DNA from: JBARCX01 sp049794535
GTDB taxonomy: Bacteria > Pseudomonadota > Gammaproteobacteria > Xanthomonadales > Rhodanobacteraceae
Direction of reading: 5' to 3'
DNA: 5,622 nucleotides
Assembly: GCA_049794535.1 (NCBI GenBank)
Contig: JBARCX010000135.1
Span: 1-5,622 of the forward strand
Below are positions 1-4,968 of this stretch, one piece after another. The notes beneath the pieces were generated by a model that saw only the letters and a program-made list of their open reading frames with translations, had not been told where the DNA came from and did no database searches. The translations under genes were made by a program, and so were the position numbers. Every line of letters starts with the position of its first letter. The first letter of the stretch is position 1.

Positions 1-76
1 GTGGTGACGCGCTCTGCGCCATCGCAGTCATCGCCAACAGCAGCATCGGTACGCATACGAGCAGACGATATCGCAT
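1..76 (-). CDS. 5' end of a gene for an exported protein (truncated by window edge)
   Basis: Only the first 25 codons are present, and the frame stays open to the left edge. The start ATG (bases 76-74) is preceded by a good ribosome binding site, AGGGAG, about 7 nt upstream. The N-terminus begins MRYRLLVCVPMLLLAMTAMA and continues QSASP. This is a textbook Sec signal peptide: basic n-region (R2, R4), hydrophobic core around residues 5-18, and an AMA cleavage site before Q21. The product is therefore probably periplasmic, outer membrane or secreted. The gene starts 89 nt after the regulator stop codon on the same strand, so it could be co-transcribed with the regulator or belong to its regulon. 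Nothing of the mature protein is visible, so no family can be named. An outer-membrane efflux component, a secreted enzyme, or a sensor with an N-terminal membrane segment are all possible. I am fairly sure it is a real gene and have no view on its function. Confidence 0.72.
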   Translation of the reverse strand, partial: MRYRLLVCVPMLLLAMTAMAQSASP

Positions 77-82
77 GACAAC

Positions 83-88
83 ACTCCC
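83..88 (-). promoter_or_regulatory. Ribosome binding site of the exported-protein gene
   Basis: On the minus strand the bases read AGGGAG, followed by seven bases (TGTTGTC) and then ATG. This is a strong Shine-Dalgarno match at standard spacing, and it is the main support for calling the truncated gene at the left edge. Confidence 0.7.
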
Positions 89-89
89 T

Positions 90-114
90 ATGGAATTGGT
101 CCCGATGGAATTGG
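90..114 (-). repeat. Tandem direct repeat CCAATTCCAT x2, possible operator
   Basis: On the minus strand the 10-mer CCAATTCCAT occurs twice exactly (114-105 and 99-90). The two copies start 15 bp apart and are separated by CGGGA. The second copy ends right next to the AGGGAG ribosome binding site of the next gene. Within each copy AATT is self-complementary, and GGAATTGG/CCAATTCC is nearly dyad symmetric. Two same-face or near-same-face copies just upstream of a start could be a repressor or regulator site. This is inference; a small chance duplication is equally plausible. Confidence 0.4.
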
Positions 115-133
115 CTGTGTTCTACACCGTCCC

Positions 134-154
134 TGGCATGGATCACCACTGCCA
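134..154 (-). terminator. Weak bulged hairpin after the regulator gene
   Basis: The arms TGGCATGG (134-141) and CCA-C-TGCCA (146-154) pair over 8 bp with one bulged base and an ATCA loop. The hairpin begins 11 nt after the regulator stop codon in transcription order. No U-run follows on the minus strand (GGGACGG comes next), so it is a poor intrinsic terminator. It may be an mRNA 3' structure or nothing. Confidence 0.25.
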
Positions 155-165
155 CAAGACGTGCT

Positions 166-1506
166 TCACACTTGCGCTACGAGCCCGTAGCGCTCCATGC
201 GCCGATACAGTGCCTGACGCGACAAGCCCAACGCCTGCGCCGCACGGCTGACCACACCATCGGCCTGATGCAAGGCACCCTCGACCGCCTCACGGCTCGG
301 CTCATCCAGGTTACGCGCGACAGCCGATGCATACTGCGGCAGGTTGAGCTGTTCGGGCGTAATGCGACCGTCAGTGGCCAGCAGTGATGCACGCTCGATT
401 GCATTCTTCAGTTCGCGCACATTGCCCGGCCACGGATAAGCCAGCAACGCCTCGCGTGCGGCATCCGTCAGCTCGCCACGGCCCGCGAGGAAAAACTCGG
501 CCAACGGCAGGATGTCGTCCACGCGATCAGCCAAGGACGGCAGATTCACCTCGATCACATTGAGGCGGTAATACAGATCTTCGCGGAACGTGCCGGTACG
601 GATCATCGCCTTCAAATCCGCATTGGTCGCGCTGAGTACGCGTACCTTCACCTGACGTGTACGGCCGGAACCCAGACGCTCAAACTGGCCAGTTTCCAGC
701 ACACGCAGCAGCTTCATCTGCCCCGGTAACGGCAGATTGCCGATCTCATCGAGAAACAGCGTGCCGCCATCGGCCAATTCGAAGCGGCCTTCGCGTGCCT
801 TATTCGCACCGGTGTAAGCACCGGCATCGGCACCGAACAGCTCGGCCTCGATCAACTCACCCGGCAATGCGCCGCAGTTCACCGCGATAAACGGCCCGCG
901 CTTTACCGCCGAGTTCGCATGCACGATGGCCGCAATGCGCTCTTTACCCGCGCCATTCGGGCCAGTGATCAGCACCGGCACTTCGGAGCGAGCGACCTGG
1001 CAGGCTAGATCCAACGTGCGCGCCATCGCCTCGGAGGCAAAGACCAAGTTGTCCAGTTCGTATTTGCTCTGCAGCACCTCACGGCGGCGGCGACGCTCGC
1101 GCCGTGCCCGGGTTACCTCGCGGGTGGATTCGGACAGCTCCAGCAGATTCTCCACCGTGGCCAACAGCTTGGTGTCGTCCCATGGCTTGGCCAGGTAGTC
1201 GGCGGCACCCGCCTTCACCAGTTCCACCGCCGTTTCCAGATGCGTCCAGGCGGTCAGCAGGATCACCGGCAGGTCGGTATGACGCTCACGCACCGCACGG
1301 AACAGCTCGACGCCCTCCTCGCCCGAGGTGGTGTCGGCGGTGAAGTTCATGTCCTGGATCACCACGTCCACTCGCTCACGCTCCAGCAGGTCGAGCCCCT
1401 CCTGCTGGTTCAGCGCGATCAGCGGCTTGATGTCGTGCAATGAAAGCAGCAGCGACAAGGCCTCACCCACGGCCGGGTTATCGTCAATGATCAGTACGGT
1501 ACGCAT
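166..1506 (-). CDS. Sigma-54-dependent response regulator, NtrC family (receiver, AAA+, Fis HTH)
   Basis: A two-component transcriptional activator of 446 aa that would remodel sigma-54 RNA polymerase using ATP. The receiver domain (about 1-122) has the acidic pair D8/D9, phosphoacceptor D52 (VVIQDMN), T85 (LLTAW) and K107 (AKPW). A very arginine-rich linker helix (129-143) follows. The AAA+ domain (about 153-385) has Walker A GPNGAGKE (182-189), the sigma-54 contact loop GAYTGA (229-234, usually GAFTGA), Walker B GGTLFLDE (247-254), the FREDLYYRL arginine region (308-315) and the sensor II stretch YPWPGNVREL (357-366). A Fis-type helix-turn-helix closes the protein (about 403-442, SRAAQALGLSRQALYRR). 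All catalytic residues are present and the length is normal. I chose ATG 1506 because MRTVLIIDD is the usual receiver start and AGAAG lies just upstream; an in-frame ATG at 1521 adds five residues but lacks a well-placed binding site. The beta3-alpha3 loop after D52 is longer than usual (FTADTTSGEEG). From memory, this loop type occurs in regulators next to ABC exporter genes and a histidine kinase, but no kinase is visible here. The target genes are unknown. Confidence 0.95.
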   Translation of the reverse strand: MRTVLIIDDNPAVGEALSLLLSLHDIKPLIALNQQEGLDLLERERVDVVIQDMNFTADTTSGEEGVELFRAVRERHTDLPVILLTAWTHLETAVELVKAGAADYLAKPWDDTKLLATVENLLELSESTREVTRARRERRRRREVLQSKYELDNLVFASEAMARTLDLACQVARSEVPVLITGPNGAGKERIAAIVHANSAVKRGPFIAVNCGALPGELIEAELFGADAGAYTGANKAREGRFELADGGTLFLDEIGNLPLPGQMKLLRVLETGQFERLGSGRTRQVKVRVLSATNADLKAMIRTGTFREDLYYRLNVIEVNLPSLADRVDDILPLAEFFLAGRGELTDAAREALLAYPWPGNVRELKNAIERASLLATDGRITPEQLNLPQYASAVARNLDEPSREAVEGALHQADGVVSRAAQALGLSRQALYRRMERYGLVAQV

Positions 1507-1552
1507 TTGTCTTCTACACATGCGGACATAGATGCCGCTCCCAGCCGGAAGG

Positions 1553-1598
1553 TTGCCATGACTAGTGGACTATTAACCAGTCTAGGCACATTGCCATG
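1553..1598 (-). promoter_or_regulatory. Possible operator/promoter region of the response regulator
   Basis: On the minus strand, CATGGCAA occurs twice exactly (1598-1591 and 1560-1553), 38 bp apart. Between the copies is the interrupted dyad CTAG-TGG ... CCA-GT-CTAG (plus strand 1562-1585) around the AT-rich TATTAA. The first CATGGCAA also overlaps a small palindrome, GGCA-ATG-TGCC. The region sits 47-92 bp upstream of the chosen start codon, where an activator or autoregulation site would be expected. The repeats are short, so this is a suggestion only. Confidence 0.25.
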
Positions 1599-1612
1599 CC
1601 TCGCCCGTACCT

Positions 1613-1745
1613 CCTCCCCCCTCTGGGGAGAGGATTGAGGTGAGGGGCGGGTGCTCGCGATGACAGTTAAGTCTTTGCCCGCTTTGAAGCAGCGCTATCG
1701 CAAGACCGTCCCCTCACCCCAGCCCTCTCCCCGAAGGGGAGAGGG
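1613..1745. repeat. Inverted pair of GC-rich intergenic repeats (REP-pair-like)
   Basis: Two arms in opposite orientation, 1613-1661 and 1697-1745, flank a 35-bp spacer. The outer 35 bases of each arm, read from CCCCTCACC, match at 29 of 35 positions by hand. The homology continues inward for about 13 more bases (CTCGCGAT against CTTGCGAT) with one gap. Each arm also folds on itself: the second arm has a perfect 10-bp stem CCCTCTCCCC/GGGGAGAGGG (1723-1732 with 1736-1745, loop GAA), and the first has the same stem with a G-T wobble. CCCTCACCCC...CCCTCTCCCC-like sequences are, from general knowledge, a common dispersed intergenic repeat in high-GC proteobacteria. The element begins 24 nt after the DUF885 stop. 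It may stabilise or terminate that transcript, or act as a non-autonomous mobile repeat. No transposase is nearby. Confidence 0.75.
1723..1745 (-). terminator. Hairpin 3' of the DUF885 gene, without U-run
   Basis: In the minus-strand transcript a perfect 10-bp GC-rich stem with a UUC loop (CCCCTTCGGGG at its tip) starts 24 nt after the DUF885 stop codon. It is stable enough to pause polymerase or block 3' exonucleases. The bases after it (CTGGGGTGAG) lack a U-tract, so it is not a classical intrinsic terminator. It is part of the inverted repeat pair. Confidence 0.4.
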
Positions 1746-1769
1746 TGCAACGCTAACTCCCCGCTCACC

Positions 1770-3596
1770 TCACTCCGCTACCGGATGCGGCGATACCTTG
1801 CCGCTCTTCACCGCAGCAATCCACGTATCCACGCGCGCTTCGAGCACATCCAGCGGCAGCGCACCGCCGTTGAGAATCTCATCATGGAAGGCACGAATAT
1901 CGAACTGGCTACCCAGCGCCTTCTTCGCCCGCTCGCGCAGCTCGAGAATCTTCAGTTCGCCCGACTTATAAGCCAGCGCCTGACCCGGCCAGGTGATGTA
2001 GCGGTCTGTCTCGGCCTGTACGTCCGGCTCGTCCTCGCTGGAATGGGCGTGGAAGAAATCCACCATTTGCTGGCGCGTCCAATGCTTGTCGTGCACGCCG
2101 GTGTCGAGTACCAAACGGTCGGCGCGCAACAGCTCATCGGACAGACGGCCATAGTTGGACAGCGGGTCCTGGTAGAAACCGATGTCCTTACCCAGCTGCT
2201 CGGCATACAACGCCCAACCCTCGACATAGGCGGTGTAACCGGCCTGCTGACGGAACGGTGGCAACGCCGGCAACGTCTGCGCGATCGAGATCTGCATGTG
2301 ATGGCCGGGAATGCCTTCGTGATACGAGGTCGACTCGATGGTCAGCACGCTGCGATTGGCAAAGTCACTGGTGTTGACGAAGATCTGCCCCGGCCGCGAA
2401 CCATCCGGTGTACCGGGATGGTATTCAGCGGCGGGCGCCTCGTTCTCGCGGAACGCCTCCACTGGCACCACCACCACCTTGGTCTTGGGCAGCATTCCGA
2501 ACAATTTCGGAAGCTCTGGCTGCATCTGCGCCAGGTAACCGCGATAACGATTGAGGATGTCATCGCGTGACGTGGCATGCGTCTTCGGGTTGGACTTCAA
2601 CGAGGCACGGAAGCTGGCCAGGTCGTTATATCCCTGCGATTTGGCGATCTGCGTCATCTCGCCTTCGATCCGCTTCACTTCAGCCAGACCCAGTGCGTGG
2701 ATCTGTTCCGGCGTGCGCTTGGTCGTGGTCATCTGCTCCACGTCGAAGCGGTAGATCGCATCGCCATTCGGCAATGACCATACGCCGGGCTCGGCACGCC
2801 CATGCGGCGCGTAGTCCTTAGCCACGAACTCGCCGAGCTTGCGGTAGGCAGGGTTAACATCGTTGTCGATCGCAGCAAGAATCGCATCGTGTAGGCGCTT
2901 CTGGTCGGCGAGCGACACCGACCCTGGGAAGTGCTTCAGCGGCTCGGCGAATACGCTATCCATACCGGCCGATTTATCGATATTAGCGATCTGCGTAACG
3001 ACTTTTTCCAGCAGGTATTTCGGCGGCATCATCTTGTCGCGCAGACCCTGCCGCGCCACTTCCGTTACCTGGTCGAGAAACGCTGGCACCGCCTTAAGGC
3101 GTGCGAGGTAATCGTCATATTCCTTGGTGTTATCAAACGGAATGGTGCTGACGAACCCGGCCAGTGACAGGTGCGCACCACTCATTTGATCGAGCGGCAT
3201 CTCGTAAAGCTTGAGGTCGTCCGAATGCAGGCCGTCTTTCAACTGACGCACCATCAACTGTTGATTGAGTTTGTCGGAGTCGGAAAGACCCGTGGTATCG
3301 ATCGCCTCGAAGCGCTTGAGGAAATCCTCGTTCGCCTTGTGCTGCCTTGTCACTTGGGCCAGCGACACGTCACTCCAGCGGTCGTTGTAACGCAGGTCAC
3401 CAAGCGTCGTCGCAAACTCGGGCGCGTTCTCCATCGTGTACTGCCACTGCTCGGCCAGTAAGGCATTCAGCGCCTTTACCCGGCTGGCGACATCCGTCTG
3501 TGCCGCATGCGCTGCAGCCGGAGCCGCATGTACGGGCAACGCAACCGTTGCCGAACCCAGCAGGCTGGCACAGATAAGCAATGGCAAGGCTTTCAT
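1770..3596 (-). CDS. Secreted DUF885 family protein, putative metallopeptidase
   Basis: A 608-aa protein, about the usual length for DUF885 (PF05960). The N-terminus (MKALPLLICASLLGSATVAL, then PVHAAPAAAHA) is a Sec signal peptide with Ala-X-Ala cleavage options near residues 24-31, so the mature protein is periplasmic or secreted. The mainly helical body shows the family's conserved blocks: HEGIPGHH (426-433), EGWALYAE (459-466), RADRLVLDTGVH (491-502) and PGQALAYKSGELKI (537-550). H426, E427 and H432 or H433, with a downstream glutamate in the EGW block, look like a zinc site in the style of gluzincin peptidases. That assignment is inference from motif resemblance; the substrate is unknown, though peptides are likely. 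ATG 3596 is chosen over the ATG at 3650 because GGGGGAG lies 7 nt upstream and the signal peptide begins there. The gene follows the S33 hydrolase after an 88-bp gap and precedes the regulator. No frameshift or missing block was seen. Confidence 0.9.
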   Translation of the reverse strand: MKALPLLICASLLGSATVALPVHAAPAAAHAAQTDVASRVKALNALLAEQWQYTMENAPEFATTLGDLRYNDRWSDVSLAQVTRQHKANEDFLKRFEAIDTTGLSDSDKLNQQLMVRQLKDGLHSDDLKLYEMPLDQMSGAHLSLAGFVSTIPFDNTKEYDDYLARLKAVPAFLDQVTEVARQGLRDKMMPPKYLLEKVVTQIANIDKSAGMDSVFAEPLKHFPGSVSLADQKRLHDAILAAIDNDVNPAYRKLGEFVAKDYAPHGRAEPGVWSLPNGDAIYRFDVEQMTTTKRTPEQIHALGLAEVKRIEGEMTQIAKSQGYNDLASFRASLKSNPKTHATSRDDILNRYRGYLAQMQPELPKLFGMLPKTKVVVVPVEAFRENEAPAAEYHPGTPDGSRPGQIFVNTSDFANRSVLTIESTSYHEGIPGHHMQISIAQTLPALPPFRQQAGYTAYVEGWALYAEQLGKDIGFYQDPLSNYGRLSDELLRADRLVLDTGVHDKHWTRQQMVDFFHAHSSEDEPDVQAETDRYITWPGQALAYKSGELKILELRERAKKALGSQFDIRAFHDEILNGGALPLDVLEARVDTWIAAVKSGKVSPHPVAE

Positions 3597-3603
3597 CAAA
3601 CAC

Positions 3604-3610
3604 TCCCCCA
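3604..3610 (-). promoter_or_regulatory. Ribosome binding site of the DUF885 gene
   Basis: The minus strand reads GGGGGAG followed by seven bases (TGTTTGA-type spacer) and ATG at 3596. This decides the start against the in-frame ATG 54 bp upstream at 3650, which would put a non-basic 18-residue stretch ahead of the signal peptide. Confidence 0.6.
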
Positions 3611-3629
3611 AAAATATGAAACAGTCATA

Positions 3630-3639
3630 AATCGCGATT
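3630..3639. promoter_or_regulatory. Perfect palindrome AATCGCGATT upstream of DUF885
   Basis: A 10-bp perfect dyad lies 34-43 bp upstream of the DUF885 start codon. It is flanked by TCA on one side and TGA on the other (plus strand TCATA-palindrome-GTGA), which lengthens the imperfect symmetry. An operator for a dimeric regulator is possible. No clear -35/-10 pair was found around it; minus-strand CATATT further down is a weak -10 candidate. Confidence 0.3.
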
Positions 3640-3643
3640 GTGA

Positions 3644-3672
3644 CTGGCACGGGTCAAATCAACCCGTGCCAG
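3644..3672 (-). terminator. Perfect 11-bp hairpin after the hydrolase gene
   Basis: The arms CTGGCACGGGT (3644-3654) and ACCCGTGCCAG (3662-3672) are perfectly complementary, with a 7-base loop. In transcription order the stem starts 12 nt after the hydrolase stop codon. The downstream minus-strand bases (TCACAATCGCG) contain no U-run. It is likely a 3' stabiliser or a partial terminator, which would let some transcription continue into the DUF885 gene. Confidence 0.55.
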
Positions 3673-3684
3673 ATAGCACGGCCT

Positions 3685-4881
3685 TCAGCGATTGCGGGTG
3701 ACCTCAGCCGGGGCCGCATCACCGGCCGTCTGCGCCAACGGCAGCGCATCGGTCACCAGATGCATCAGGAACCGGCCCGGCTGCTCCTGCATGATCATGT
3801 GTGCCGAGTCGGCGAAGAGCACCAAGTGCTTCGAGGGGGCCTGTATCTTCTCGAACCACTGCTCCGCGAGTTCGTGCGATGTGGTGTAGTCGTGTTGCCC
3901 GGCAAACAGAATCACCGGGCATCCAAAGCTAGTTACGTTGTCGAAATTGATCGCGATCAAGGGAGCAATCAAGTGCGGCAACGTAAACGCGCTGCCGTGA
4001 CCTATCGCATCGAGATCGCTTTGGCTGTAATCGGGCGATAGCAACTCGGCGTCTGAATCGAAGTCGTAGTTGGTGCGCCCATAGGCGAGCCCACCGTAAT
4101 ACATCTCCCACTTGCTACGCATACCAATGTGCTGGACGGTCGGCGGTGTTGTGCCGGGATAAGGCGCGATGGATTCCAGTTCTTTCACGGCCTCCGCATT
4201 GTTGTGAGCCCTGGCTTCGCTCAAGGCAAACTTGTAGCCCGCCTCTTCATTCTTCACCGTGTTCACCACTTGGCCCACGCTGATATACGCGTAGAACCAA
4301 TCCGGATGGCGCTGAGCCAGTTCCACACCCAGCACAGTTCCCCACGAATGCCCCATGAGGAAAATCTTGCGCTTGTTGTAATGCTGACGCAGATATTCAA
4401 CCACTTGGGCGGCATCATCGGTCATGCCGTCGATGGTCATACCAGGAGCCATCTGCTGCTCGGTATTGGCCGCATAAGTCTTTGCGGTACCGCGCTGATC
4501 CCACTGCACGACGGTGAAGTAATCCTCCCACGGCGACTGATACGTATAGTCGACCGGCATGCTCGGTGAAGCAGGGCCGCCATGCAGAACCAGCAGAATG
4601 GGATTGCGCCGATCCCTACCGCGGATCGAAAGCCATTGATCGATTCCCCCGATACGCACCTTGACCAGTTCTTCGACACCATTGGGCGAAACGATCTTGC
4701 GGCTATTCGCAATGATGCGAGTCACCTCATCACGCGACATCGGCGGTGACTTGTCTTTCGTCGATGCCGTGGCTGCTGCGCTGGATGCAGAAGCGGGCGC
4801 TTCCGTGGATACAGCATTTGTCGCAACGACTCCCAATACCCCTATCAACATGCAGAAACATGTCGTGCGCAATCTGTTCAT
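3685..4881 (-). CDS. Secreted alpha/beta hydrolase, S33 prolyl-iminopeptidase-like
   Basis: A 398-aa serine hydrolase. Residues 1-25 (MNRLRTTCFCMLIGVLGVVA, then TNAVS) form a signal peptide with a likely cleavage after TNA (23), followed by a low-complexity Ala/Ser/Thr stretch (about 27-41). The catalytic fold runs from about residue 66 to 380. It has HGGP (100-103, oxyanion region), WDQRG (127-131), the nucleophile elbow GHSWGT (177-182, S179), a helical cap (about 205-300), the acid in GQHDYTT (D331) and the base in SAHMI (H361), so the triad is complete. HGGP plus DQRG is typical of MEROPS S33 aminopeptidases, which release N-terminal proline or similar residues. Substrate specificity cannot be read from sequence, and an esterase is possible. 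ATG 4881 is preferred over the in-frame ATG at 4926: AGGA lies 5 nt upstream and the basic n-region starts there, whereas 4926 falls inside the upstream terminator stem. With the DUF885 neighbour it suggests a periplasmic peptide-degrading pair. Confidence 0.92.
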   Translation of the reverse strand: MNRLRTTCFCMLIGVLGVVATNAVSTEAPASASSAAATASTKDKSPPMSRDEVTRIIANSRKIVSPNGVEELVKVRIGGIDQWLSIRGRDRRNPILLVLHGGPASPSMPVDYTYQSPWEDYFTVVQWDQRGTAKTYAANTEQQMAPGMTIDGMTDDAAQVVEYLRQHYNKRKIFLMGHSWGTVLGVELAQRHPDWFYAYISVGQVVNTVKNEEAGYKFALSEARAHNNAEAVKELESIAPYPGTTPPTVQHIGMRSKWEMYYGGLAYGRTNYDFDSDAELLSPDYSQSDLDAIGHGSAFTLPHLIAPLIAINFDNVTSFGCPVILFAGQHDYTTSHELAEQWFEKIQAPSKHLVLFADSAHMIMQEQPGRFLMHLVTDALPLAQTAGDAAPAEVTRNR

Positions 4882-4968
4882 CGATATCCTAAAAGTGGAC
4901 GTACTTTGTTGAACGGCTAAAAACACCGCGCCTCGGCATAAGCGAGGCGCGGTGCGAATTTATTTGGA
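4882..4968. other. Gap between permease and hydrolase
   Basis: This 87-bp spacer holds the permease terminator (4919-4954). Only 37 bp of free sequence then remain before the hydrolase start, including its AGGA ribosome binding site (4887-4890). A sigma-70 promoter with a normal leader does not fit clearly there: TTCAAC and TAGGAT at 16 bp spacing would place the transcript start at the start codon. The hydrolase may depend on a promoter overlapping the terminator or on read-through. Confidence 0.5.
4919..4954 (-). terminator. Intrinsic terminator of the ABC exporter operon
   Basis: A perfect 12-bp GC-rich stem is formed by CACCGCGCCTCG (4924-4935) and CGAGGCGCGGTG (4943-4954) with a 7-base loop. 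In the minus-strand transcript it is followed immediately by five T residues. The stem starts 14 nt after the permease stop codon. This is a classical rho-independent terminator and marks the 3' end of the permease transcription unit. It also argues against the upstream start at 4926 for the hydrolase. Confidence 0.88.

Larger units (their letters stand above)
77..165. other. Intergenic gap between regulator and exported-protein gene
   Basis: This 89-bp spacer lies downstream of the regulator stop. On the minus strand it holds, in order, a weak bulged hairpin (134-154), a tandem 10-bp repeat (90-114), and the ribosome binding site of the next gene. I looked for a sigma-54 promoter (GG, ten bases, GC) and for a sigma-70 promoter and found no convincing match. 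Confidence 0.6.
1507..1769. other. 263-bp intergenic region upstream of the regulator
   Basis: This is the largest gap in the window and contains no credible gene. The half next to the DUF885 gene (1613-1745) is an inverted pair of GC-rich repeats. The half next to the regulator (1507-1612) is less repetitive and more AT-rich around 1568-1577. It holds a duplicated CATGGCAA and a short interrupted dyad that could be a promoter/operator for the regulator. A minus-strand TTAATA (1577-1572) is a plausible -10 box, but I see no good -35 at 16-18 bp. Confidence 0.6.

Noticed and set aside
77..165. Possible sigma-54 promoter (TGGCAGTGG... on the minus strand)
   Set aside because: The GG-N10-GC spacing fails: ten bases after the GG gives CC or CA, not GC.
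1507..1521. Upstream ATG adding MCRRQ to the regulator
   Set aside because: No Shine-Dalgarno sequence at proper spacing (the nearest GGGAG is about 16 nt away). MRTVLIIDD at 1506 is the normal receiver start.
1651..1971. Plus-strand open frame of 106 codons starting in the repeat region
   Set aside because: It runs through the inverted repeat and then antisense to DUF885. The Pro/Ser/Arg-rich start is simply the translated CCCTCTCCCC repeat.
1785..2570. Long (261-codon) open frame on the plus strand
   Set aside because: It lies wholly antisense to the DUF885 gene, whose family motifs are certain. The translation shows no recognisable domain, and long antisense frames are common opposite high-GC genes.
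3597..3650. Upstream ATG adding 18 residues to the DUF885 protein
   Set aside because: It would bury the signal peptide behind a non-basic stretch, and the strong GGGGGAG site fits the ATG at 3596.
3640..4041. Plus-strand open frame of 133 codons across the hydrolase 3' end
   Set aside because: It is antisense to the catalytic domain of the hydrolase, begins inside the hairpin region, has no clear ribosome binding site and shows no domain.
4129..4569. Plus-strand open frame of 146 codons
   Set aside because: It is antisense to the hydrolase core, including the GHSWGT motif, and its composition looks like a shadow frame.
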